Below, piece by piece: positions 43,582-52,437 of a stretch of DNA of 64,000 bases. Positions within the stretch are counted from its first letter, which is position 1. Each line of letters opens with the position of its first letter. A program made the position numbers and the translations under genes. The notes under the pieces are model-generated. The model was not told the origin of the DNA, made no database searches, and worked only from the letters and a program-made list of their open reading frames with translations. Where the stretch lies: the NCBI RefSeq assembly GCF_024662015.1, contig NZ_CP102480.1, positions 4,086,501 through 4,150,500 of the forward strand, read 5' to 3'. This DNA comes from Nisaea acidiphila. Lineage in GTDB: Bacteria > Pseudomonadota > Alphaproteobacteria > Thalassobaculales > Thalassobaculaceae.

Positions 43582-44898
43582 ATGTCGGACGGAATAGCGC
43601 TTCACCGAAAACGAGAGAGTGAGCTGGTTGTGGAAAGCCATGAGCGGCTGGACCGACGCGTCTGGCTGACCCTGCTCGGGCTTTACGTGGCGCAGGCGAT
43701 TCCGGTCTATCTCGTTGCGGCGGCGATGCCGCCGATCTTCCGCTCGATGGGCGTCAACTTGGCCTCGATCGGCTCGATCGGCATCCTGATGCTGCCGTGG
43801 ATCCTGAAATTCCTCTGGGCGCCTTATGTGGACCGTATCGGCTCGACCCGCTTCGGCCGGCGCCGGAGCTGGATCCTGCCCATGCAGCTCATTTCCGTCA
43901 CGATCATACTGACCCTCAGCGCCGTCGAGCCGGCGGACAATCTGCGGATATTTTTTCCGCTTCTGATGTTGCTCGCCATCTGCGCCGCAACGCAGGACAT
44001 CGCAACCGATGGCTATGCGGTGGAGCATCTGCCCCAGCGCCATCAGGCGCTGGGCAACGCCATTCAGGGCGGCAGCGTCGCCGCCGGGGTGCTGATCGGC
44101 GGCTCGCTTACGCTCTTCGTCTACGATCTCCAAGGGTGGAGCGTCGCCTTGCGCATTACCGCGGGGCTGTCGGCGCTATGCCTCCTGCCTGTTCTGCTCA
44201 TTCCGGAGCGGCTTGGAGCAAGACGGGGAGAGGCTGTTCCCGCGAACGGACAGGATCCCCGTCCTTCGTTGCGCGCGTTCGTTAAGCGCCCGCACGCGCT
44301 CGCGCTCCTGTCTTTCGCCCTGGTTTTCCGATTGCCCGAGGGGCTGATCAAAGGGGTCGAACAGGCATTTCTTGTCGACCAGGGGCTGGGATTGTCCGAG
44401 ATAGGTCTCGTGAGCGGTGGCGCGTCGGCCTGCGTCGGCCTTGGCGGATCGGCGTTGGCGGTGATCGCGATCCGGTCATGCGGATTGCGAGCGTTCTTCT
44501 GGACGATCGGAGCGGCAAGGGCCGTCTGCTTCCTCGGCTATGCCGCTTTAAGCTACGGTGTTCTGGATGGCGCTTTGGGAGGATATCCGGCGCTGATCGC
44601 GCTCTCGGTCGCCAATACCTTCATCCGCTACATGGAAATTGTCGGGCTATACACCGCCTTCATGCGGTTCAGCTCGCTGTCTCAGGCTGGAACCGATTTC
44701 ACGTTCCTCTCCTGCGCCAATCTGTTCGTCTATATGTGCGGCAGCATCGCCGCCGGATTTATCGGTGAGGCCTTCGGTTACGGCCCGCTTTTCTCTCTCG
44801 CATTCGGTCTCTCGGTCGTCGGCATTCTCCTCGCGATGCGATGCCTTCCCGCCACCCTGACCGTGCGCACGTCTCAACCAGCCGAATTAACTCAATAA
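43582..44898 (+). CDS. MFS transporter, RhtX/FptX siderophore-importer-like
   Basis: A 438-residue, 12-helix major facilitator protein. LGLYVAQAIPVYLVAAAMPPIFR and LPWILKFLWAPYVDR resemble the RhtX/FptX group that imports siderophores across the inner membrane; related AmpG proteins share these features. A TonB-dependent receptor gene follows 12 bases later, which supports siderophore import. The start is uncertain: ATG at 43582 is used, with GTG at 43537 or 43627 possible and no strong ribosome site at any. Confidence 0.85.
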   Translation: MSDGIALHRKRESELVVESHERLDRRVWLTLLGLYVAQAIPVYLVAAAMPPIFRSMGVNLASIGSIGILMLPWILKFLWAPYVDRIGSTRFGRRRSWILPMQLISVTIILTLSAVEPADNLRIFFPLLMLLAICAATQDIATDGYAVEHLPQRHQALGNAIQGGSVAAGVLIGGSLTLFVYDLQGWSVALRITAGLSALCLLPVLLIPERLGARRGEAVPANGQDPRPSLRAFVKRPHALALLSFALVFRLPEGLIKGVEQAFLVDQGLGLSEIGLVSGGASACVGLGGSALAVIAIRSCGLRAFFWTIGAARAVCFLGYAALSYGVLDGALGGYPALIALSVANTFIRYMEIVGLYTAFMRFSSLSQAGTDFTFLSCANLFVYMCGSIAAGFIGEAFGYGPLFSLAFGLSVVGILLAMRCLPATLTVRTSQPAELTQ

Positions 44899-44910
44899 CG
44901 GGAGGCCGTC

Positions 44911-47127
44911 TTGCCGCGCGCCGAAAAGCTCTTGCCTGTTTCGATCACCGCATTTGGGATCAAACGTCTACTTCTGTCCGCGACTTGCCTCGTGATGCTT
45001 CCGGTCCCGAATTCTCTGGCGCAGCAAGCGGGTAACGGTCCCGTCGTCTTGCAGCCGCTTGTCGTATCGGCGACCCGTTCGGAGGAGGCGATCGATTCAA
45101 TCCCCGGCACGGTCCAGGTGATCGAAACTGACAAGATCGAAGAAGCGCTTGGAGCGGAAGGCAATCTTGGAAGCTTTCTCGGCAAATACGTCCCCGGCAT
45201 TTCGCCCGGCAACGGCACTCTTGCGAGCAGCGGGCAGACGTTCCGCGGACGTTCCGTTCAGGTTCTGGTCAATGGCGCTCCGCAAAACATCTCTCTCAGG
45301 AACAATTCGCGCATCCTGAACCTGATCGATCCGTCATCAATCGAGCGGATCGAGGTCGTGGCCGGAGCAAGCAGCATCTATGGCGACGGTGCAACCGGCG
45401 GCATCGTCAATATCATCACCAAATCGGCTGCGCAGGAGGGGCTCAGCGGTTTCGTCTCAGAGGAGATTGCCTCGACGGAGCACGATCTGCTCGACGGTGC
45501 CCATACCGACACGAGCGGGCAAATCGCGTACGGCAAGGACCGCCTGAGCCTGCTCATGAACGGGCGTTTTCGGACGACGGGCGACATGTATGACGGCGCT
45601 GGCGAACGCATTCCCGAGGATCCGATGATCGGTCAGGGGGGCGGCAGCGGCATCCGCCAATACAATGTCTCCGGCCAAGGCCGCTACGAAGGCAATGGGT
45701 TCGACCTTGGGGTCTACGGATCGACCGTTTATCTGAAACAGGATATCGATTTCTATTCGAATTACCTGACGGATCCGGTCTCGTTTGATTCGACCGAACC
45801 CTATACCGGTCAGCCGGCGCTCGAGGATACGCAGAATGTCAGTGCGGATCTGAATGTCTACGAGACGCCGGTCGGCGACCTCCGCTTCCAGATCTACTAT
45901 AACGATGCAGAGAAAAGGGCGAGCCGTGCCTTGCCGGACGCGCAAGTCAATCCCTTCGTCTATTCTGATCCGGGCGTGCTCCAGTCGGACGATGCCCAAT
46001 CCGTGCTGCTGGCCGAACAGGCGGGCTTTCGCTCGACGGCCATCACCGATGTGGGAATGCTGCTCGACGGAGCCCAGCTCAACTGGGGTTTCGATTACGG
46101 ATATAACGACGTCACGCAGACGCTCCTCGACGGCCGCGACATCATCGCGCCGATGGAACAGCATTCCTATGCAGGCTTCGCGCAGCTCAGCATTCCGGTG
46201 ACCGATTTGATCGATGTCCGGGCCGGGGTGCGCCACGAGAGATTTGACCTCGAGATCGACGATTTCGTGCGCCCGGCGGCTAACTTCATCCGTCATCCGA
46301 CAGACCCTTCCATCGGTGCCATTCCGTTTTCCGCCGCGGCCGTAACCGGAGCCAGCACGACCTTCGAGGCCACGGTGTTCAATATCGGCGCGGTGGCGCA
46401 CGTGATGCCGAATCTGGATCTGTTCGGTAACTATTCCGAAGGCTACTCGGTTCCGGATGTTGGAGCCTTCACGCGCCGGGCGCTGGATCCGACCAATCCC
46501 TTCGAGACCAGTTTCGATTACTCCGAGATCGCTCCCGATGCTGCCGTCGTCGAGAATTACGAGGCCGGCGCCCGCTTTGGAACGGATCGCTTGTCTGTGT
46601 CCTTTTCCGCCTTTCTCAGCGAGTCGGACAAGGGAACGAATATCACGGCTGACGCATTGACCCTCAGTCAGAACAAGGAGCGGATATACGGCGCCGAGAT
46701 GACCGTTGCCGGTCTGCTTACACCGGACTGGGATGCCGGAGCCTTGTTGAACTTCACGGAAGGCGAATGGGACCAGGACGGCGACGGCGATATTGACGAC
46801 GATCTCCCGAACAGCCGGATCGGCGCGCCGTTCCGTGCCACCGTCTATTCAGGCTACAGGTTCGCGGAGGGTTTCCGACTCTACGGCGAGATGCTCTACA
46901 CCTCCAGCCGTGAGGCTGACGACGGCGGGTCCGCACAGATGAAAGTCACGCCGACGACGACCTTCAACGCGCGCCTTACCTATGACGGCGGTTTCGGGAA
47001 ACTCCATCTCGGCGTTGACAATATTCTCGATCGCGAACAGCTCAATCCGACCGCCAGTTCCGTGCGCAACACGCCGGTCGCGGCGGAAGGCCGCAGGTTT
47101 TATGTCGGCTTCAAAAAGGAGTTCTGA
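44911..47127 (+). CDS. TonB-dependent outer-membrane receptor (siderophore-type)
   Basis: A 738-residue receptor. It has an N-terminal signal (LLLSATCLVMLPVPNSLAQQ), a plug domain starting near VVSATRSEEAIDSIPGTVQVIE with VVAGASSIYGDGATGGIVNIITK, a long beta-barrel, and a C-terminal Phe (GFKKEF). The start is a TTG with GGGAGG 5 bases upstream, well supported. It is co-transcribed with the MFS importer. The substrate is probably a ferric siderophore; no Fur box was identified. Confidence 0.93.
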   Translation: MPRAEKLLPVSITAFGIKRLLLSATCLVMLPVPNSLAQQAGNGPVVLQPLVVSATRSEEAIDSIPGTVQVIETDKIEEALGAEGNLGSFLGKYVPGISPGNGTLASSGQTFRGRSVQVLVNGAPQNISLRNNSRILNLIDPSSIERIEVVAGASSIYGDGATGGIVNIITKSAAQEGLSGFVSEEIASTEHDLLDGAHTDTSGQIAYGKDRLSLLMNGRFRTTGDMYDGAGERIPEDPMIGQGGGSGIRQYNVSGQGRYEGNGFDLGVYGSTVYLKQDIDFYSNYLTDPVSFDSTEPYTGQPALEDTQNVSADLNVYETPVGDLRFQIYYNDAEKRASRALPDAQVNPFVYSDPGVLQSDDAQSVLLAEQAGFRSTAITDVGMLLDGAQLNWGFDYGYNDVTQTLLDGRDIIAPMEQHSYAGFAQLSIPVTDLIDVRAGVRHERFDLEIDDFVRPAANFIRHPTDPSIGAIPFSAAAVTGASTTFEATVFNIGAVAHVMPNLDLFGNYSEGYSVPDVGAFTRRALDPTNPFETSFDYSEIAPDAAVVENYEAGARFGTDRLSVSFSAFLSESDKGTNITADALTLSQNKERIYGAEMTVAGLLTPDWDAGALLNFTEGEWDQDGDGDIDDDLPNSRIGAPFRATVYSGYRFAEGFRLYGEMLYTSSREADDGGSAQMKVTPTTTFNARLTYDGGFGKLHLGVDNILDREQLNPTASSVRNTPVAAEGRRFYVGFKKEF

Positions 47128-47289
47128 GGGGCCCCCGCGCGGGATGTGCTGGTTTCGGTGCGTGGAAAGTGGCGTACAACTTTGCCTCGATCGATGTTTC
47201 TCTCTGTAATCCGGATGCGTGCTGTGGAAGGCAATCCCCGACGGACGTTCTCCGGAGCATTACTGCACAGTCATTAATGGGAGGGTGGA

Positions 47290-48261
47290 ATGTCGCTTGC
47301 GTTCAATCGGCTAGGCGGACTGTTTCTCGGACTCGCGGTTTTCTCGGCGACGGCGGCAGGTGCTCAGACCGTCAACGTCACGCCGCTCGGCAGCCATGAC
47401 GGTGAGTTCTGCCGTTTCGATCGCGCCATGTTGTTCGAGGATCCGGACGGCACACGTATTCTCTACGACGCCGGACGTACCGTGGCCGGGCCGGCAGATC
47501 CGAGGCTCGGGAACGTCGACGCTCTGCTGGTCAGCCACATGCATGGCGATCATGTCGGCGACCGCCATATAGATGCGGTCAATGCCGGTGAGTGCGGTGC
47601 CCCGATGATGACCAAGGTCGTCGCGCCCAACACCAATTCGGTCAATATCGCGCTCGACAAGGGCGCCGCGATCGTGACCGGGAGCGAGATGCCGCGCTTC
47701 TTCGCCAGCAAGCTGAAGGCGCTCGGCGGCGATCCGAAAAAGTCACAGCTTGTGCGCTTCGGCGCGTCGCGCAAGGTCGGAGGCGTCACCGTAACGACAG
47801 TGCCGGCTGCGCATTCCAACGGTGTGGCCGGTGCATTCATAGGTGGCGAGCTCGGCAAACTCCTGAATGCGTCCGGACTGACCGCTTATGCGGGGCCGCC
47901 GACCGGATATGTCCTGACGTTCAGCAATGGACTGGTGGCCTATCTGTCCGGCGATACCGGCGTGACGGCCGAGCAGCAAACGGTCGTTGGCGAGCAGTAC
48001 GGTGCGGAACTGGTCGTGATGAACATCGGCGACACCTATACGACCGGCCCGACGGAAGCGGCTTTCGTAGTCAACGAGCTGATCAAACCGGTATCGGTGA
48101 TCCCGTCGCATGCAAACGAGGTCGGCACCAAGGGAGGCAAGGTCATTGCCGGCACGAAGACCGATACCTTCGTGAAGGCTGTCACTGTCCCCGCATACTT
48201 GCCGCTTAGTGGCAAGACTCTTGGCTTCGATGGGGCCGGAAAGTGCGTTTCGGGGTGCTAG
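47290..48261 (+). CDS. Secreted metallo-beta-lactamase-fold hydrolase
   Basis: A 323-residue protein with a Sec signal (LFLGLAVFSATAAGAQ). The metal-binding motif VSHMHGDHVGD is intact, followed by later ligands in VPAAHSNG, YLSGDTG and VIPSHANE. The closest resemblance is to periplasmic L-ascorbate-6-phosphate-lactonase/UlaG-like MBL proteins, not classical beta-lactamases. GGGAGGG precedes the ATG. It lies 160 bases after the receptor gene and is probably expressed separately. Confidence 0.9.
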   Translation: MSLAFNRLGGLFLGLAVFSATAAGAQTVNVTPLGSHDGEFCRFDRAMLFEDPDGTRILYDAGRTVAGPADPRLGNVDALLVSHMHGDHVGDRHIDAVNAGECGAPMMTKVVAPNTNSVNIALDKGAAIVTGSEMPRFFASKLKALGGDPKKSQLVRFGASRKVGGVTVTTVPAAHSNGVAGAFIGGELGKLLNASGLTAYAGPPTGYVLTFSNGLVAYLSGDTGVTAEQQTVVGEQYGAELVVMNIGDTYTTGPTEAAFVVNELIKPVSVIPSHANEVGTKGGKVIAGTKTDTFVKAVTVPAYLPLSGKTLGFDGAGKCVSGC

Positions 48262-48274
48262 GTAAATGATTTTG

Positions 48275-48315
48275 GCGGGGCGGCGCCCGGAGAGCCGGCC
48301 GCTCCCCGCACTTTT
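48275..48315 (+). terminator. Intrinsic terminator after the MBL gene
   Basis: GCGGGG pairs with CCCCGC around a GC-rich inner region that can also fold, followed by ACTTTTCATTTT. It lies 14 bases after the stop codon. Confidence 0.55.
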
Positions 48316-48320
48316 CATTT

Positions 48321-48830
48321 TCAGGGCTGTTGCGATGGCCGTTGCGACACGTTTCGCGAGACGTCCTTCGGAGCATAATTCGTGAAGCTGAATACGAGCA
48401 CGATGCGCTCGACCCGTGCCGGTGTTCCGAAAGGCAGGACGAGCGCGCTGAAGAATTTCTCGATCTTCCGTGTCCACTCGGCCGATCCCGAGACAAAGTA
48501 AGCTCTTGCGTTGTTTCGGCACCAGATCAATCGCTCGTGCGCATCTGCCGTGCCGTCTATCTCACTCATCCTGAGACCGGTGAAATCCTGTCCCGTTGCT
48601 GCACGAACCCCGGTACCGGTGATCCGGACCTTGAAGTCGTCATCCTCAAGAGGTTCCAACACAGTCAGCACCGGCAGGGATTGGCGTGGAAATTCGACCG
48701 GGTCGAGGGCTGACTTTGGTGGAAGCAAGGCTTTTCCACGCGCCTTCAGCCAGTACTCGAACATGGCCTTCTGAGCGTCACTGCTCAGGGCATCGGACGC
48801 GATATCTTCGAATTGTTCCTGTACGGCCAT
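48321..48830 (-). CDS. PAS_5-type (DUF1457) single-domain protein
   Basis: A 169-residue family member: AMFEYWLKARGKALLPPKSALDPVEFPRQSLP, VRITGTGVRAATGQDFTG and a C-terminal LVLPFGTPARVERIVLVFSFTNYAP strand. The ATG at 48830 is chosen because AGAGGGA lies just upstream; an ATG 15 bases earlier is possible. No output domain. Third of four such genes in the window. Confidence 0.75.
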   Translation of the reverse strand: MAVQEQFEDIASDALSSDAQKAMFEYWLKARGKALLPPKSALDPVEFPRQSLPVLTVLEPLEDDDFKVRITGTGVRAATGQDFTGLRMSEIDGTADAHERLIWCRNNARAYFVSGSAEWTRKIEKFFSALVLPFGTPARVERIVLVFSFTNYAPKDVSRNVSQRPSQQP

Positions 48831-49071
48831 GTTCCCTCTGACCATCGACTTGATACGCGTGTCGACCGTTCGCTCCGTTGCGTCGCAATTATCCTGGGGT
48901 CATTTTGATTCAATCTGGGCGATATTTCGATGCATGCGCGCACCGATGTATTCACGGGGCCGGTTTCGTTTGCGCGAACCTGTCGCGTCAATGTGACTTG
49001 GACTTGAAGGCGGACCGACGCAGATTTAGCCCGACATCGAGAATTCAATTACTGCGAGATTGGGAAAGGCC

Positions 49072-49545
49072 ATGCCGCAATATCGCGTGCTGCGTTCTGT
49101 ATTTATTGCATTTCTTCTGTTCACCGGCGGTGTGATGGCGAGCGCGGCTCCGTCGTCCGCGTCGGAGGATCCGGTCTACACCGGGTTTCTCTCTAATGTG
49201 GCTGTTGGGGGATACGACCCGGTCAGTTACTTCTCCGCGACGGGCCCGGTGAAAGGTTTGCCTGAGTTCAAATTGGACTACAAAGGCGCCGAATGGCACT
49301 TCGCCAATGCTGCGAATCGTGACGCGTTCCGGCAGCACCCGGAGCGCTACGCTCCGCAATATGGAGGGTATTGCGCCTGGGCCGTGGCGCAGGGAAAGAC
49401 CGCGAAGGGAGATCCGCAAAACTGGAGGATCGTGAACGGGAAGCTCTACCTGAATTACAATTCGGACATCCAGACGAGGTGGGAGCAGGACATCCCCGGG
49501 TTTGTCGAGGCGGGGGACAGGAACTGGCCGCGCGTGCTTGAGTGA
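49072..49545 (+). CDS. Secreted YHS-domain protein
   Basis: A 157-residue protein with a signal peptide (SVFIAFLLFTGGVMASAAPSSA). The YHS-like domain has VAVGGYDPVSYF, EWHFANAANRDAFRQHPERYAPQYGGYCAWAVAQG, the usual pattern of secreted YHS proteins in alphaproteobacteria, which may bind a metal ion. GGGAAAGG lies before the ATG at 49072. No partner is evident. Confidence 0.88.
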   Translation: MPQYRVLRSVFIAFLLFTGGVMASAAPSSASEDPVYTGFLSNVAVGGYDPVSYFSATGPVKGLPEFKLDYKGAEWHFANAANRDAFRQHPERYAPQYGGYCAWAVAQGKTAKGDPQNWRIVNGKLYLNYNSDIQTRWEQDIPGFVEAGDRNWPRVLE

Positions 49546-49630
49546 TGTGCCGGATCGGCATCGTTCGCCGCCTCGCCTTGGGCACGGTGCTCCGCTAATC
49601 TCTCGAAAAACACGAAACGAGGGGGAAACG

Positions 49631-50515
49631 ATGGCCGATCAAATCGGGATAGTGGGACTTGGAAATGCCGGGCTGGCCGTTGCTACGGCCTTGTCGAACC
49701 ATGGCCCGGTCGCTGGATTCGACATGTCGCCGGAGCGCAGGAAGCTTGCCGGTGAAGCCGGAATCCGAGTTGAGGAGACCCTGGCCGGACTAGGGACGCC
49801 CTACTGTTCCGCAATTCTTCTCTCGCTCCCCAAACCCGAGGCGTCGCTCAATGTTGTCGAGGAAGTCTGCGGTTGGAACGAGCGCCCGGGACTGATCGTC
49901 GAGACAAGCACCGTGACGCCTGATACCGCCAAGCGCTCCGCAGCATTCTGTGCGGCGGAAGGGATCGCTTATGTCGATGCGGCCATCGCCGGCGGAGTTG
50001 CAAGCATGGCCGCCGGAGAGATTACGTTTTTTCTCGGCGGCGACGAGAACAGCAAGGCGGCCGCGAAACCGCTCCTCAACCGTATTGCCGCACAGATTTT
50101 CGATCTGGGCCCTGTCGGTGCCGGAATGGGGACGAAGGTTGTCAATAACGGCGTCATGCATGCCGTCATGATCGTTCTCATCGAGGCGTTCGCGATGGCG
50201 CGCAAACTCGATGTGCCGTCGGAGACGCTGATCCAGATTCTGAACCGGGAGGAAGGCCTGTTGCGTCCGCTCCTGCACCGGGTTGGCGAGCGGATGCGGG
50301 ATGGTGATTATTCCGCCGGAATGTCGGTGAGCAATGCACGAAAAGACTCCGTTCTTGCCCTGGAGACCGCGCAGCAACTTGGCGTGCCGTTATTTGCAAC
50401 GCTTGCTTCGCATACGCCCTACGAGATCGCGGAAAGCAAGGGGATGGGGAGCCAGGATTACGCCGCGCTCGCCAGGCTTTGGGAAGATTGGTGCGAGATA
50501 GATTTCAACCATTAG
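49631..50515 (+). CDS. NAD(P)-dependent oxidoreductase, 3-hydroxyisobutyrate dehydrogenase family
   Basis: A 294-residue beta-hydroxyacid dehydrogenase. The Rossmann motif is IGIVGLGNAGLAVA, the substrate motif is YVDAAIAGGVASMAAGEITFFLGG, and the catalytic Lys lies in GMGTKVVNNGV. The second domain is all helical with KDSVLALETAQQLGVPLF. GAGGGGGAAA precedes the ATG. Substrate unknown (hydroxyisobutyrate, tartronate semialdehyde or related). Confidence 0.92.
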   Translation: MADQIGIVGLGNAGLAVATALSNHGPVAGFDMSPERRKLAGEAGIRVEETLAGLGTPYCSAILLSLPKPEASLNVVEEVCGWNERPGLIVETSTVTPDTAKRSAAFCAAEGIAYVDAAIAGGVASMAAGEITFFLGGDENSKAAAKPLLNRIAAQIFDLGPVGAGMGTKVVNNGVMHAVMIVLIEAFAMARKLDVPSETLIQILNREEGLLRPLLHRVGERMRDGDYSAGMSVSNARKDSVLALETAQQLGVPLFATLASHTPYEIAESKGMGSQDYAALARLWEDWCEIDFNH

Positions 50516-50647
50516 GCAGTTGCACTGAGGCCGCTTCCGAGGCGGCCGCTGCTCAGAACCTGATTCTTTCCGGCTTTTCTGGCGGGCTGTCGGGCGCCAT
50601 GCTAGGACCGTCATGGTTAAAGCCGTTGGGCGTCCGTTAACCTGAAA

Positions 50648-51274
50648 ATGGGGCGGGCCGTCCATGCTGGAATGGAGCGGCCCTATTCGATGATTCACGG
50701 AAGTTCGAGCTCGGTTGTAGATGTCGAGCTCGATGCGATCGCCAAGAAAATGCGCACCGATAGCCTCAAGGTTCTATTGAATCATTGGCGGGCGATCCGG
50801 GGCCCGCTTCTGATGCCGAGCCGCCGTCAGGTGGACCCGACGGAGTTCGCGAGTGTCCTGACGCGTGTGTGGCTTTGCGACTATGAAAGGGAAACCGACC
50901 GGTTCCGGTATCGCCTGACCGGTGAGAAGGTGGCCAAGAGATTTGGTCACAAGCTTTCCCGTCATTATCTCGATGACAATACGGACCCCGATTATTATCC
51001 ACGCGTTCACCGATACTACCGCAATGTGGTCGATTTCGGGGCTGTGCTCTATATATACGGGCGCCTCTACGCGGAGACCGCCAATCCTATCCACGGTGAA
51101 CGAATTCTTCTGCCCTTGTCGGAAGATAGCAGAACGGTTCAATCGATTCTCGGTGTGACGGCCGAAGTGCTGGCATCGAATGGAGACAGCGGCCGGTTTT
51201 TGCCTGAGTTTCAGAAGCATTCCTACATCACGCTTGAAACCGGTGCGGTGGTTGAAGAGACTCTCCCGGTGTGA
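50648..51274 (+). CDS. PAS_5-type (DUF1457) single-domain protein
   Basis: A protein of up to 208 residues. Family features: LLNHWRAIRGPLLMPSRRQVDPTEFASVLTRVWLCDYE, YRLTGEKVAKRFGHKLSRHYLDD and ERILLPLSEDSRTVQSILGVT. The first ATG (50648) is given, but 50672 and 50690 are in frame, and a GGAG 12 bases before 50690 makes the shorter form plausible. It precedes a lone response regulator gene by 115-140 bases. Fourth PAS_5 gene of the window. Confidence 0.72.
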   Translation: MGRAVHAGMERPYSMIHGSSSSVVDVELDAIAKKMRTDSLKVLLNHWRAIRGPLLMPSRRQVDPTEFASVLTRVWLCDYERETDRFRYRLTGEKVAKRFGHKLSRHYLDDNTDPDYYPRVHRYYRNVVDFGAVLYIYGRLYAETANPIHGERILLPLSEDSRTVQSILGVTAEVLASNGDSGRFLPEFQKHSYITLETGAVVEETLPV

Positions 51275-51388
51275 TCTGCTGATCCGCGCATTCTTCTAAG
51301 CGTTAACCCAGTTTTGATTTTTTTTGTTAATCTGAGGTGGCGTTCCGGTGATGTATTGGACCGGATGCCGTCAAGGAGTTTGGTCAAA

Positions 51389-51754
51389 ATGCCTTCGATC
51401 CTGATCGTCGATGACGATAAACCGCTGCGCGATCTGCTGGCCACTGTCCTGCAAGAGCAAGGATATGATGTCGAGACGGCTGAGGAAGGTAACGCGGCTT
51501 TGACCTGGATGGAGAGTGCGGCGTTCGATCTGGTCATTTCAGACATCATCATGCCGGGCAAGGAGGGGATCGAGACGATCCGCGAGATCCGGTCGCTCTA
51601 TCCGTCCGTTCTGATCATCGCCATGTCGACGGGAGGGTCGCTTGGCAATGCACAGATCCTTGAATATGCACGTATGATCGGGGCGCATGAGGCGATCCGC
51701 AAACCGGTCGAGATCCCTGTTCTGATAGACACCATTTCCCGGATGCTTCAGTAG
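51389..51754 (+). CDS. Single-domain response regulator (CheY-like receiver)
   Basis: A 121-residue receiver with acidic pair DDD (residues 8-10), phospho-acceptor Asp in LVISDIIMPG, Thr/Ser switch region AMSTGGS and the conserved Lys in IRKPVE. No output domain. AAGGAG lies 10 bases before the ATG at 51389. No histidine kinase gene is adjacent. It may serve chemotaxis or a relay; partner unknown. Confidence 0.88.
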   Translation: MPSILIVDDDKPLRDLLATVLQEQGYDVETAEEGNAALTWMESAAFDLVISDIIMPGKEGIETIREIRSLYPSVLIIAMSTGGSLGNAQILEYARMIGAHEAIRKPVEIPVLIDTISRMLQ

Positions 51755-51773
51755 GCGCGGTCGCTTCGGTGCG

Positions 51774-52409
51774 TCAGACCTGCCCCGTGCGCCGCAGACG
51801 AAACAGCTCCGCGTAATTCCCGGCCAACGCATGTGTGCGTACGTCGATCCCTGGCGATGCGGATCGCGCTTCGACCCATTTCCGGATTCCCGGACGATGC
51901 TCGACATGGAACCAGGACAGCCATGTAAAGAGTAGGCGGCGGAACCAGGCCGGCATGCCGCGCTGATCCCCGAAATCGACAATATGCAAGGTGCCGCCGG
52001 GCCGGAGTAGTTGCACCGCGCGTTCGAGCGCCGCGTCCCAGGGCGGGATCATGGAGAGGGAATAGGAGAAGACGATATGGTCGAACCCGTCCCCCTCATC
52101 GAAAGTTCCCTCCGGATCGAACTTCTCCGCGAATGCGAGTCCGAGCCGCACCCGGTCTTCGAGGCCCGCGCGCCGCAGCGAGGCTTCCGCGGTTTCCAGC
52201 ATTTCCGCCGAGGCGTCGATGCCGAAATACCGGCAGCCCGGATAGCGCCGTGCCAGCTTGACGAGATTGCGCGCCGTGCCGCAGCCGATCTCGCAGACCG
52301 TCTGGCCGGGAGCGGCATCCAGTTCCCGGATCAGCCTGTCGCGCCCTAGTAGGTAGAATTTCCGCGTCAGATCGTAGAAGTGCCGTTGGACCCGGTAGAT
52401 CCGGTCCAT
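51774..52409 (-). CDS. btaB: BtaB-type N-methyltransferase of betaine lipid (DGTS) synthesis
   Basis: A 211-residue SAM methyltransferase with YRVQRHFYDLTRKFYLLGRDRLI and the motif TVCEIGCGTARNL, FGIDASAEMLETA and PGGTLHIVDFGD. BtaB adds three methyl groups to diacylglyceryl-homoserine made by BtaA, giving a phosphorus-free betaine lipid. The ATG at 52409 has GGAGAG 5 bases upstream; one at 52472 would overlap btaA by 35 bases. Directly follows btaA. Confidence 0.9.
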   Translation of the reverse strand: MDRIYRVQRHFYDLTRKFYLLGRDRLIRELDAAPGQTVCEIGCGTARNLVKLARRYPGCRYFGIDASAEMLETAEASLRRAGLEDRVRLGLAFAEKFDPEGTFDEGDGFDHIVFSYSLSMIPPWDAALERAVQLLRPGGTLHIVDFGDQRGMPAWFRRLLFTWLSWFHVEHRPGIRKWVEARSASPGIDVRTHALAGNYAELFRLRRTGQV

Positions 52410-52437
52410 CTTCTCTCCGGCATCTTCCGGTAGGTGA

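Noticed and set aside
47290-48261. Beta-lactamase resistance gene
   Set aside because: It has the HxHxDH metal motif and a signal peptide, but overall sequence pattern resembles UlaG-like MBL-fold enzymes rather than class B beta-lactamases.
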